From JBDHWG01 sp046328505 (lineage in GTDB: Bacteria; Chloroflexota; Anaerolineae; Epilineales; JAHCIE01), in NCBI GenBank assembly GCA_046328505.1, contig JAXLWL010000008.1:124001-188000 (forward strand): DNA of 64,000 bases. The letters are read 5' to 3'. A model generated the notes under the pieces. It saw only the letters and a program-made list of their open reading frames with translations, was not told the origin of the DNA and ran no database searches. Below are positions 16,173 through 24,557 of the stretch, piece by piece. Within the stretch, counting starts at the first letter, position 1; each line of letters begins with the position of its first letter. The translations under genes and the position numbers were made by a program.

Positions 16173-18023
16173 ATGTCCATTCTCCTTGAGCGCCTGACCA
16201 AGCGGTTCGGCGACCTCCCCGTCGTCGAGAACATCAATCTGGAGATCGCGCAGGGCGAGATGTTCGTTCTCCTCGGCGCCAGCGGCAGCGGCAAAAGCAC
16301 GGTTCTGCGCATGATCGCCGGCTTGACCGAGCCCGACGCGGGGCGCATCCTGCTACACGGACGAGATGTAACGTCGCTGCCGCCGCAGCAACGGGGCACA
16401 GGTTTCGTCTTCCAGAATTACTCGATCTTCCGCCACATGAGTGTCGCCGACAACATCGAGTTCGGGTTGAAGATTCGCAAGGTCCCGACCGCCGAGCGCG
16501 CGCGCCGCCGCGACGAGCTGCTGGACATGGTCGGGCTTGCCGGCCTCGGCAATCGCTACGCGGACCAGCTCTCCGGCGGGCAGCGGCAGCGTGTCGCCCT
16601 GGCGCGTGCCCTGGCATATGAGCCGAAGGTCCTCTTGCTCGACGAGCCTTTCGGCGCGCTGGACGTGAAAATCCGCGCCCAGCTCCGCCGCAACCTCAAG
16701 GACATCCAGAATCGGCTCGGCATCACGACGGTGCTCGTCACGCACGACCAGGAGGAGGCGTTCGAGCTGGCGGACCGCATTGGCGTGATCGATCGCGGGT
16801 TGCTGTTGGAGGTCGGCGACCCTGAATCCCTCTACCACGCGCCCCGCACACTGTTTACCGCGACGTTCCTGGGCGCGGGCGTCGTCCTGGCCGGCCGCGT
16901 TCAGGATGGTCAGGCGACCTTCGGCTCCCTCGCCCTCCCCATCCCGGACGATGTGGCGCACGACGAGGGGAGCCGCGTCCGAGTCCTCTTTCGTCCAGAG
17001 CAGGTCGTGCTCGGCGCGGTTCCTCCCACCGATGGCTCCCCGATTCTGGGTACCGGGGCAATTATCGACCAGACTTTCAGCGGATCGACGCGCCGAGTCC
17101 GTCTGAGGCTGCCGCGGCTGACCGGGGCGCGCCAGGTAGCGCCGCACACGCCTTTCGGCGAGGAAGGGCTGCTGGTCGACGCGACCATCCCGGCTGATAT
17201 GCCGATGACGCAGCCGGACTGGTGGGTGAGTCTGCGGGGGTGGCATATCCTGGCGCCGATGCCGCAGCGGCTCCTGGTGTGCGACGCCGGCGTGGGGCCG
17301 ACGGCGAAGCTAGAGGCGGCCCGGCGGCTCGCGGAGCGCCTGTGGGCGACGGTCACAGTTCTCGGCGTGTGCCGCGAGTCGGAGGACATGGCGAGTATTC
17401 GCGAGACCCTGACGGCGCGCGCGGAGGCGGCGGGGCTGAACAAGGCCGAGATTCGCGTGCGTTACGGGGCCGAGGCCGACGAGATTCTCGCGGAGCAAAG
17501 TGAGAGCGTCTACGACTACGTTATTATGGGGATTGGCGGCAACAAGCCGGACGCCGAGCGACCAGGCGGTGTCGTGACGACGGTTCTGCAGCGAGCAAAG
17601 ACCCCCGTGTTGGTGGTAAAAGGGGAAGATGTCTTGCTAGACCACATCCTGTTGTGTACGGCCGGTGGCGAGCCGGGCAAGAGCGATGTGCGCGTCGGTG
17701 GTCGGCTGGCGCGCAATATTGGCGCATCGGTGACCCTCTTGTATGTCGCGCGGCCAACGGGTGACGCCGGCCCGGTCACCCAGAGCCATCTCGAGCGCGC
17801 TGCGGCGACGCTGCGCTCCCTGGACGTGCCGGTCGGCATCAACATCGCGACGGCTCCGACGCCTGCCCAGGGGATTTTGTCCCAGGCCCAGAGCGGCTAC
17901 GGCCTCATCGTCGTCGGCCGCCACGCGCCAGCGCGGGGACTGTTCGGCCTGGATGATGTGACGCGGCAGGTGCTGACTCGCGCCGACCAGCCTGTTCTCG
18001 TCGTCCCCGCCGAAGAAACCTGA
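16173..18023 (+). CDS. ABC importer ATPase fused to two universal-stress-like domains
   Basis: A 616-residue fusion. Residues 1-235 are a CysA/PotA-type ATPase: Walker A GASGSGKST (near 35), signature LSGGQRQR (near 131), Walker B VLLLDEP and switch HDQEEAFELAD. A TOBE-like regulatory beta domain follows (about 240-360). Residues about 365-485 and 490-616 form two Rossmann-like halves beginning RLLVCDAGVG and HILLCTAGGE and ending PVLVVKGE and PVLVVPAEE, the pattern of tandem UspA (universal stress) domains. The second half has GRHAPARGLFG, close to the USP ATP-binding G-rich loop. It probably gates oxyanion import by nucleotide or stress state. The fusion is read in one frame with no sign of error. 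Confidence 0.9.
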   Translation: MSILLERLTKRFGDLPVVENINLEIAQGEMFVLLGASGSGKSTVLRMIAGLTEPDAGRILLHGRDVTSLPPQQRGTGFVFQNYSIFRHMSVADNIEFGLKIRKVPTAERARRRDELLDMVGLAGLGNRYADQLSGGQRQRVALARALAYEPKVLLLDEPFGALDVKIRAQLRRNLKDIQNRLGITTVLVTHDQEEAFELADRIGVIDRGLLLEVGDPESLYHAPRTLFTATFLGAGVVLAGRVQDGQATFGSLALPIPDDVAHDEGSRVRVLFRPEQVVLGAVPPTDGSPILGTGAIIDQTFSGSTRRVRLRLPRLTGARQVAPHTPFGEEGLLVDATIPADMPMTQPDWWVSLRGWHILAPMPQRLLVCDAGVGPTAKLEAARRLAERLWATVTVLGVCRESEDMASIRETLTARAEAAGLNKAEIRVRYGAEADEILAEQSESVYDYVIMGIGGNKPDAERPGGVVTTVLQRAKTPVLVVKGEDVLLDHILLCTAGGEPGKSDVRVGGRLARNIGASVTLLYVARPTGDAGPVTQSHLERAAATLRSLDVPVGINIATAPTPAQGILSQAQSGYGLIVVGRHAPARGLFGLDDVTRQVLTRADQPVLVVPAEET

Positions 18024-18047
18024 GAATTTCGGTACATAGTCCGTGCG

Positions 18048-18293
18048 GTCATTGCGAGGAGGGCACTAGCCCGACGAAGCAATCTCCCGGTGGCTGATCG
18101 CCACGCCGCAGTGGTGCAGGCCGCCTCTCGCAAAGGCGCGAGATTGCTTCGCTCAGATGAAAATAGCGCGGCTGTCGCCCTGAGCGCAGCGAAGGGCCTC
18201 CAACGGCACCGGGATGCTTCGCTCCGCTCAGCATGACATTTTCATACTTACGGGTGACCCAAGGGTCATATAGACTGCGCTCGCAATGACGGC
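18048..18293. repeat. Dispersed GTCATTGCGAG-type repeat, copy 1
   Basis: Bounded by GTCATTGCGAG at 18048 and its reverse complement near 18289, with internal copies of the GCGAAGCAATCTC motif. The part from 18140 to 18292 is almost identical (about three mismatches) to the reverse complement of 37421-37573. It fills the whole 320-base gap between the ABC ATPase and the convergent aldolase gene. No ORF is supported here. Confidence 0.85.
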
Positions 18294-18343
18294 ATGGCTC
18301 TGTTCTGTGTTACCCGAATCTTATTCCAATGCCTTTAGTCAAG

Positions 18344-19117
18344 CTAGGGTTCGCGCCAGGTGGTGAGGGCGGCCTGAGCGCCCGCGGCCAGCATGTCCAG
18401 GTCCGTGCCGAGGTGGAGCAGGCGGCAGCCCTGGTCACGCCAGTAACGCAGCGTGGCGATGTCCCCCGCGAACATACCCACCGGCACGTTCGACGCGATA
18501 CACTGTTCCACCACGCGGTGGATGACGCCCTGCACCAGTGGCAGGTCGAGCTGCCCCGGATAGCCGAGACTTTGGGAGAGGTCGTTTGGCCCGATGAGAA
18601 TGCCGTCGATGCCGGGCAGCGCCAGAATTGAGGGGAGCTGCTCCACGGCGTCGCGTGTCTCGACCTGCACGATCAGGAGCGACTCCCGATTGGCTGCCGT
18701 GCGGTAGTCGTCGCCACTGGCGCGCAGGCCAAAGCCCGCCGGCCGCGCGATAGCCATACCCCGCCGACCGATAGGATGATACTTCGCGCCCATGACGGCG
18801 AGCTGGGCGTCGGCCAGCGAGTTTACCTGCGGAACGACGATGCCGGCCGCGCCAGAGTCGAGCGTTCGAGTAATCAGGCTGGGATGCAGGTACGGAACGC
18901 GAACGAGGGGCGTAATACCGGCGGTCTCGGCGGCGCGGATGAGTTCCTCTAGCCGCTCGGCTTCGATGGCGCTATGCTCGGCGTCGAACATGACGTAGTC
19001 GAAGCCGGTATAGCCGAGAACTTCGACGACGCGAGGCGAAGCGCTCCAGCCGAATGTGCCGAGCATCGACCGGCCCTCGTCCCACGCGGCGCGAATGGGA
19101 TTGGGACGTACTGACAT
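18344..19117 (-). CDS. HpcH/HpaI-family aldolase
   Basis: A 257-residue class II aldolase of the 2-keto-3-deoxy-L-rhamnonate / 4-hydroxy-2-oxoheptanedioate type. Key segments: LGTFGWSASPRVVEVLGYTG, YVMFDAEHSAIE, PLVRVPYLHPSLITRTLDSG, AGIVVPQVNS and DGILIGPNDLSQSLG. The metal site is expected at the Glu of IVQVETRDAV and the Asp of GPNDL. These enzymes cleave or form hydroxy-keto acids with pyruvate or glyoxylate. Length is typical. The gene follows the EamA transporter on the same strand, so the two may work together on sugar-acid or aromatic breakdown, but no other pathway enzyme is nearby. Confidence 0.87.
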   Translation of the reverse strand: MSVRPNPIRAAWDEGRSMLGTFGWSASPRVVEVLGYTGFDYVMFDAEHSAIEAERLEELIRAAETAGITPLVRVPYLHPSLITRTLDSGAAGIVVPQVNSLADAQLAVMGAKYHPIGRRGMAIARPAGFGLRASGDDYRTAANRESLLIVQVETRDAVEQLPSILALPGIDGILIGPNDLSQSLGYPGQLDLPLVQGVIHRVVEQCIASNVPVGMFAGDIATLRYWRDQGCRLLHLGTDLDMLAAGAQAALTTWREP

Positions 19118-19153
19118 GAGCCTCTCCTTTGAGCGAATTGTCCACGGTGGAAG

Positions 19154-19996
19154 TTAGCGCCTGGGCTGCCAGGTCAGCAGCAGGATACCGACCAGGATGA
19201 GAGCAGCGCCGACCATCTGCCACGACGCGAAGCTCTCGCTTAGAATGAACACCGCGATGAGTGTCGCCACCACCGGCTCCAGGGTGGCCGTGATGCTGGC
19301 GACGCCGGCCGGCACGCGCTTCAACCCCGAAGTATACAGAAGCAATGCCCCGACTGTCGGGATGGCTGCCAGGCCGACGAGCCATAGCCAGAGGTCGGAT
19401 GGCGTGGCGACAGGGGCTAGCTGCCCCACACCGCCGAGCAAGACGAAGGGCGCGAGCACGAGTGCGCCGAACAGGACGGCCCAAAGAACCACCGTCGTGG
19501 GTGGGTAGCGTCGCAACACCGGTACGCCCAGGACCGAGTACATGGCGTAGGTGAGGCCCGCCCCAAGCCCGGCCAGCAGCCCGAGCCAGTTCACTCGGAG
19601 CTGGGCAGGGTCGTAAGCGCGGGCGACCAGGGCGCAGCCGACGAACGCCAACACGAGAGCCAGGACCTGCCGCTTCCCTAGCGGCTCACCATACAGCCGC
19701 CACGCCAGCAGCGTCACCCACGCCGGGGCGGTGTACAGCAGGACGGCGGCGGTGGCCACCGTGGTCAGGTCGACGGCGACAATATACACCCAGTAGAACA
19801 TGGCGACGGAGATGCCGCCGAACAGAGCAAAGTAAGGCAGGTCCCGCGGACGGATGCGTAGCAGGGCCGGCCGCCACAGTGCCAAGCCAAGGGCAAGCAT
19901 GACGAACGTCAACGACGCCCGCATGAATGCCAGGCCTAGCGGCGTCAGACCATATGCCAGCCCGGCTTTGAAAAAGAGGCCAATCGTACCCCACAA
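19154..19996 (-). CDS. EamA/DMT-family transporter (true start upstream, unresolved)
   Basis: A ten-span DMT-type exporter made of two EamA halves. 280 residues are read from TTG 19996, but the first helix clearly starts earlier: the frame continues upstream as RGLLLVAAGAILWGTIGL. No ATG, GTG or other TTG exists between that TTG and an in-frame TAA at 20069-20071, which is the stop of livF. Only near-cognate codons remain, such as ATC at 20060-20062, nine bases after GAGGAG, or a CTG. So either a rare start, a sequence error or readthrough of the livF stop is involved. The substrate is unknown. Confidence 0.85.
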   Translation of the reverse strand: MWGTIGLFFKAGLAYGLTPLGLAFMRASLTFVMLALGLALWRPALLRIRPRDLPYFALFGGISVAMFYWVYIVAVDLTTVATAAVLLYTAPAWVTLLAWRLYGEPLGKRQVLALVLAFVGCALVARAYDPAQLRVNWLGLLAGLGAGLTYAMYSVLGVPVLRRYPPTTVVLWAVLFGALVLAPFVLLGGVGQLAPVATPSDLWLWLVGLAAIPTVGALLLYTSGLKRVPAGVASITATLEPVVATLIAVFILSESFASWQMVGAALILVGILLLTWQPRR

Positions 19997-20068
19997 GATA
20001 GCCCCCGCGGCTACCAGAAGGAGGCCGCGGGGGTCAGTTGCGGTCGGCGAGCGCTGGGAGATAGACGC

Positions 20069-20785
20069 TTACTCCTCGCCCAGGTAGGCCTTGCGCACCA
20101 TCTCGCTGCGCAGCAGGTTCTGGCCGCTGTCCTCCAGGAGGATGCGGCCTGTCTGGATGACGTAGCCGCGGTCGGCAATCGAGAGGGCCATCGCGGCGTT
20201 CTGCTCGACCAGGAGCACGGTCGTTCCCTGGCCGTTGATGTCGATGATCGTGCGGAAGATCTGCTCGACCAGCATCGGCGCGAGGCCCATGCTCGGCTCG
20301 TCGAGGAGAAGGAGGCGCGGGCGCGCCATCAAGGCCCGGCCCATGGCAAGCATCTGCTGTTCACCGCCGCTCAGGGTACCCGCCTTCTGAGAGGCGCGCT
20401 CCTGGAGGCGCGGCCACAGGCCAAAGACTCGGTCCAGGTCCTGCTTGATATTGGCGCGGTCCTTTCGGGAGTAAGCGCCCATCTCCAGGTTTTCCTTGAC
20501 CGACATGCGCGAGAACACCAGGCGGCCTTCGGGCGACTGGGAGACGCCGTTGAGCACGATCTGGTCGCTCGACATACTAACCAAGTTCTTGCCTTCGAAG
20601 GTGATGGTGCCGACGCGGGGGCGGATGAGGCCCTGGATAGTGCGCAGGGTCGTCGTCTTGCCGGCGCCGTTCGAGCCAATGAGACACACGATCTCGCCAG
20701 GGTCGACGTGGAACGAGATGCCCTTGAGGGCCTGGATGTTGCCGTAGTAGGTCTGGACGTTGCTAAGCTCCAACATTGCGGCCAT
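20069..20785 (-). CDS. livF: Branched-chain amino-acid ABC transporter ATPase LivF
   Basis: A 238-residue ATPase. Walker A is GSNGAGKTTT (about 37-46), the signature is LSGGEQQMLA (near 139), Walker B is LLLDEPSMGLAP and the H-loop region is VLLVEQNAAMAL. The LivF hallmarks are EPSMGLAP and the short length without a TOBE domain. It starts 2 bases after livG. It forms a heterodimer with LivG that powers uptake through LivH/LivM. GAGGAG overlaps its 3' end and may serve the following EamA gene. Confidence 0.95.
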   Translation of the reverse strand: MAAMLELSNVQTYYGNIQALKGISFHVDPGEIVCLIGSNGAGKTTTLRTIQGLIRPRVGTITFEGKNLVSMSSDQIVLNGVSQSPEGRLVFSRMSVKENLEMGAYSRKDRANIKQDLDRVFGLWPRLQERASQKAGTLSGGEQQMLAMGRALMARPRLLLLDEPSMGLAPMLVEQIFRTIIDINGQGTTVLLVEQNAAMALSIADRGYVIQTGRILLEDSGQNLLRSEMVRKAYLGEE

Positions 20786-20787
20786 GG

Positions 20788-21654
20788 CTATGTCTCACTC
20801 CTCCGCATCTCTTGCTTCATGCGCTCGAGATCCGCCTCCGCGCCGCCCTTGCCGAGGTAAGCCTCGACGACGGCCGGGTTGCGCTGAACCTCGGCGGGGG
20901 TGCCCTCCGCGATCTTCGTGCCGTGGTCGAGCACACTGACTCGCTCCGAGATGCCCATGACCACCTTCATGTCGTGCTCGATGAGGAGGATGGTCAGGCC
21001 GCGCTCGCGACGCATCTTGCGGATGAATGCCGTGAGGTCGGCCGTTTCCTGCGGGTTCATGCCGGCCGTCGGCTCGTCGAGCAACAGGAGCTTCGGCTGG
21101 GTCGCGAGAGCGCGCGCAATCTCGAGACGGCGCTGGAGACCGTAGGGCAGGTTGCGCGAGGTTTCGTCCGCGACCTGTCGGCCCAGCCCGACGTAGTCGA
21201 GGAGGCTCAAGGCCTTCTCCCGCGCCTCCGCTTCCTCGCGTACGATCGAGGGTGGCCTGAAAATCGTGCGCACCAGGCCCCCGCGCAGGCGGCTGTGCAT
21301 CCCGACGAGGACATTTTCCAGCGCGGTCATGTTGGCGAACAGCCGGATATTCTGGAACGTGCGCCCGATGCCGACGGCCGTCACTTCGTTGGGCTTCAAG
21401 CCGGCGATCGATATGCCACCAAAGACGATGTCGCCTTCGGTCGGCTCGTAGATCCCCGTGATCATGTTGAAGAAGGTTGTCTTGCCCGCGCCGTTTGGGC
21501 CGATGACGCTGACGATGGATTCGCGCGGGACGGTGAAATCCACAGCGTTGACGGCCAGAAGGCCGCCGAAACGCTTGGTGACACCCTTCGTCTCGAGCAG
21601 GAGCTCGCTATTCAGAGACGGCGCCGCCGTAGCGACCGATGGTTCAGCACTCAT
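20788..21654 (-). CDS. livG: Branched-chain amino-acid ABC transporter ATPase LivG
   Basis: A 288-residue ATPase with Walker A GPNGAGKTTFFNMITGIYEP, the family signature NLPYGLQRRLEIARAL and Walker B LLLDEPTAGMNP. The LivG-type GIGRTFQNIRLF and the C-terminal GTPAEVQRNPAVVEAYLG are present. About 20 extra N-terminal residues precede the usual start, and a short charged tail follows the ATPase core. It lies 11 bases after livM and 2 bases before livF. The assignment is firm as the LivG half of the ATPase heterodimer. Confidence 0.95.
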   Translation of the reverse strand: MSAEPSVATAAPSLNSELLLETKGVTKRFGGLLAVNAVDFTVPRESIVSVIGPNGAGKTTFFNMITGIYEPTEGDIVFGGISIAGLKPNEVTAVGIGRTFQNIRLFANMTALENVLVGMHSRLRGGLVRTIFRPPSIVREEAEAREKALSLLDYVGLGRQVADETSRNLPYGLQRRLEIARALATQPKLLLLDEPTAGMNPQETADLTAFIRKMRRERGLTILLIEHDMKVVMGISERVSVLDHGTKIAEGTPAEVQRNPAVVEAYLGKGGAEADLERMKQEMRRSET

Positions 21655-21665
21655 AGTCTATCTCC

Positions 21666-23342
21666 CTATTGCGACGGCGCGTCGAGTGGATCCGAGTCGA
21701 CCGACATCAGTCCGGACGCCTGATCGGCTTCCAGGATGCTCAGTGGCTCGGTGCCGGTCGGGGCTTGAGAGTGAAGCTCAGCGCGTCGGCGGGCGCTTGG
21801 AATGAGACCCTCGGGCCGCACGAGCATCATGACGACCAGGGTAAGGCCGAACAGGAGCTGCCGCCACTGCAGGGGGTCAACGGAGGTCTTGACGAACTCC
21901 TGCATCTGGGGGTCCTGGATGGTCGGCACCACGGTCGTGTTGATGATGGCCTTCAGCGTGCCGGCGATCTGCGGGAGGAGCAGACGGTCGGCCATCATGA
22001 TAATCATGCCGCCGACAATCACGCCGAGCATATTTCCGAGACCACCGAAAATGACCATCACGAGGATGATAACCGAGACAGTGAAGTCGAAGACGCTTGG
22101 GAAGATAGCGCCGATGTAGCTGCCGTAGAACGCGCCCGCGAAGCCGCTGAACGTAGCGCCCATGGCGAAGGCCATCAGCTTCGTGTTGGTGGTGTTGATG
22201 CCCATCGCCGCCGCTGCCAGCTCATCCTCGCGCAGGGCCGTCCACGCGCGTCCGAGACGCGACTGGTACAGGCGATTGATAAGGAAGACTGTCAGCGCGA
22301 TAATCGCCAGGATCAGGAAGTACCACGGGAGATAGTCGCCCGTCTGGAAGTAGGTGATGAGCGGCAGCCACGGTCGGCCGATAGGGTTGACGCCCGATTC
22401 ACCGCCGGTGAAGTTCAGCGGCTTGACGCAGCCGACGATGCAGATGCTCGTGAAGGGCAGTGTCAGGGTGACCGCGGTCAGGTTTCGGAAAACGATCGGG
22501 ACGATCTCGCCGAAGCCGAGGGTCACGATCGCCAGGTAGTCGCCGCGCAGCGGAATGGTCGGCGAGCCGAGGATGAGACCGAAAACGGCCGCGACGGCCG
22601 CGGCGACCCAGATGACGAGCCAGAAGGTCCAGACGAACTGGAGCCAGGGCCAGTCGGCGCCAACCTGCGAAGAGATGTACGGCGAGTAGAGCAGGCCGGT
22701 CGTGTAGGCCCCGATGGCGAAGAACGCTGCGTACCCCAGGTCGAGCAGACCGGCGTAGCCGACGACGATGTTGAGACCCAGCGCCAGCACCACGAAGGTG
22801 AGGATGGTAATCATCGTGCCGAGCCAGTTGAGGTTCAGGCCCTGGTTGATAAGCGGCTGGCCGACGAAGGGGTTGTCGGCAGGATTCGTCTTGTACAGGA
22901 CGCTCATACCGCTGTCGAGGAAGGGGTATATGAGCAGGAACACGATGAGCAGGCCGAACAGAGCGATCCGCCGCCGCCTCAGCTCAAGCGTCGACGTGTA
23001 GCCGATGAACATGGCGAGCACCAGGCATATCACGAAGGTGAGGATCGCGATAATCCAGGTGAACATGTCCATCACGACGCTTGTCTGGCCGGACAGAGGC
23101 ACGATCACGAACTGGTAGATGAGCTGGCCGACAACCATCAGCGCACCGGCGATCGCACCGGCGATCGCGCTCTTACGCACAGCGACATCGGCCTTGGAGA
23201 AATGCTCCCAGCTGCTCAGAATGAGACCGACGGAAGCGCCACCGACGAGAGCTGCCAGAATGCCGGACAGGCCGCCGAAGAAGGCGATGACGAGTCCGCC
23301 CGCGATGCCGATGGCAAGCCCGGCCTTAATCGGATTAGACAT
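21666..23342 (-). CDS. livM: Branched-chain amino-acid ABC transporter permease LivM, N-terminally extended
   Basis: A 558-residue permease. The C-terminal 400 residues are a normal LivM: LGLNIVVGYAGLLDLGYAAF, RGDYLAIVTLGFGEI, the EAA-like loop SRLGRAWTALREDELAAAAM and FAGAFYGSYIGAIFP. The first 150 residues are an added hydrophobic module with about four spans (5-30, 32-50, 60-85, 90-115), so the protein is roughly 150 residues longer than usual. An approximately 45-residue polar tail follows the core. The function is to form, with LivH, the pore for branched-chain amino acids or related substrates. The extension appears in frame and is probably genuine. Confidence 0.92.
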   Translation of the reverse strand: MSNPIKAGLAIGIAGGLVIAFFGGLSGILAALVGGASVGLILSSWEHFSKADVAVRKSAIAGAIAGALMVVGQLIYQFVIVPLSGQTSVVMDMFTWIIAILTFVICLVLAMFIGYTSTLELRRRRIALFGLLIVFLLIYPFLDSGMSVLYKTNPADNPFVGQPLINQGLNLNWLGTMITILTFVVLALGLNIVVGYAGLLDLGYAAFFAIGAYTTGLLYSPYISSQVGADWPWLQFVWTFWLVIWVAAAVAAVFGLILGSPTIPLRGDYLAIVTLGFGEIVPIVFRNLTAVTLTLPFTSICIVGCVKPLNFTGGESGVNPIGRPWLPLITYFQTGDYLPWYFLILAIIALTVFLINRLYQSRLGRAWTALREDELAAAAMGINTTNTKLMAFAMGATFSGFAGAFYGSYIGAIFPSVFDFTVSVIILVMVIFGGLGNMLGVIVGGMIIMMADRLLLPQIAGTLKAIINTTVVPTIQDPQMQEFVKTSVDPLQWRQLLFGLTLVVMMLVRPEGLIPSARRRAELHSQAPTGTEPLSILEADQASGLMSVDSDPLDAPSQ

Positions 23343-23366
23343 ACGTCCTCCGGAGTGCGGTACGCA

Positions 23367-24470
23367 TTATGCCTTCTCGCCGCCGGCTTCGCCGAGCAGG
23401 CCGAGGGGACGGAAGATGAGGATGATGATGAGAATCGTGAAGATCCACGCATTCGTCCAGCGCGAGGACAGGTACTGGTCGCTGAACGCCGCTACGACGC
23501 CGATCAAGATGCCACCCAGGGCGGCGCCGGTGACGTTGCCGATGCCGCCGAGCACCGCGGCGGTGAAAGAGCGCAGGCCGAACGTGAAGCCCATGGTAAA
23601 GACGATGGTGTTGTTGTACAGCCCGACGAGACAACCCGCCGCGCCGGCCAGCAAGCCGCCGATGAGGAAGGTCACGGCGATGACGCGGTCAACGTGGATA
23701 CCGACGATCTTGGAGGCGTCGCGGTTCTGGGCGGTTGCGCGCATCGCTTTGCCCAGCGTCGTGTATTGGATGAACAGCCGCAGCGCAACCCACAACACAA
23801 GGGCCGTGACGACGACGATAAGGTCTTTGGTGCCAAACTCAATACCCGTGGACTCGGGCAACAGTGGGATGCGCGGCAAGATCTCGGGCATGCTCTTCGG
23901 GGAGGCGGCGTTCAGGCCCATGATGGGGAAGATCGGGCGCAGGCCGCCCCAGATGAGGCCGATATTCTGTAGCATGAAGGACACGCCGATGGCCGAGATA
24001 AGTGGGGCCAGACGCGGCGCGTTGCGTAGCGGCTTGTAGGCAAACCGCTCGATGGTCACGTTGAGAATCGCCCCTAGCAGCCCCGCGCCCACGAAGGCCA
24101 GCAGAAGGCCGAGAAGCTTGAGGCCCGCGCTACTATCCGCACCAACGCCCATGTTGCCGACGATCGACAGCGCCATGAACCCACCGAGCATGAACACGTC
24201 GGCGTTGGCGAAGTTGATCAGCTCGATGATACCGTAGACGAGGGTGTAGCCGAGCGCCACAATGGCGATAATGGCGCCGTTGGTAATCCCGACAATAAGC
24301 TGCTGGACCAGCAGAGTGGGGTTCGCAGCTATGTCTCGGCCAATGCGGGGAATATCGAGACCGGCGATGGGGCCGAACAGAAAGATCGCGTACAAAACAA
24401 TAGCTGCGAGGACAATGCGTCCCCACGAGACGGGCTGTCCACGTCGCGGCTTGACAGCGGCTGTAGCCAT
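23367..24470 (-). CDS. livH: Branched-chain amino-acid ABC transporter permease LivH
   Basis: A 367-residue permease with about nine spans. The LivH signature is visible: GITNGAIIAIVALGYTLVYG, ELINFANADVFMLGGF, and the loop LGKAMRATAQNRDASKIVGI that docks on the ATPase. An N-terminal 40 residues including one span precede the standard start, longer than E. coli LivH. ATG 24470 is chosen because AGGAGA lies upstream and the ORF beyond it has no support. It follows the binding-protein gene after 87 bases and precedes livM by 24 bases. Confidence 0.94.
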   Translation of the reverse strand: MATAAVKPRRGQPVSWGRIVLAAIVLYAIFLFGPIAGLDIPRIGRDIAANPTLLVQQLIVGITNGAIIAIVALGYTLVYGIIELINFANADVFMLGGFMALSIVGNMGVGADSSAGLKLLGLLLAFVGAGLLGAILNVTIERFAYKPLRNAPRLAPLISAIGVSFMLQNIGLIWGGLRPIFPIMGLNAASPKSMPEILPRIPLLPESTGIEFGTKDLIVVVTALVLWVALRLFIQYTTLGKAMRATAQNRDASKIVGIHVDRVIAVTFLIGGLLAGAAGCLVGLYNNTIVFTMGFTFGLRSFTAAVLGGIGNVTGAALGGILIGVVAAFSDQYLSSRWTNAWIFTILIIILIFRPLGLLGEAGGEKA

Positions 24471-24557
24471 GGGGTCTCCTGATAGGGCACGGTGGTGTCC
24501 GAGAGGAACAAAGAGGGCGGATGCGGGAACACGCCCACATCCGCCCAATGTTTCATT

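Noticed and set aside
21669..23972. Long plus-strand ORF of 767 codons opposite livM and livH
   Set aside because: It is an antisense shadow of GC-rich coding DNA; the translation is highly charged and low-complexity and the minus strand encodes clear permeases.
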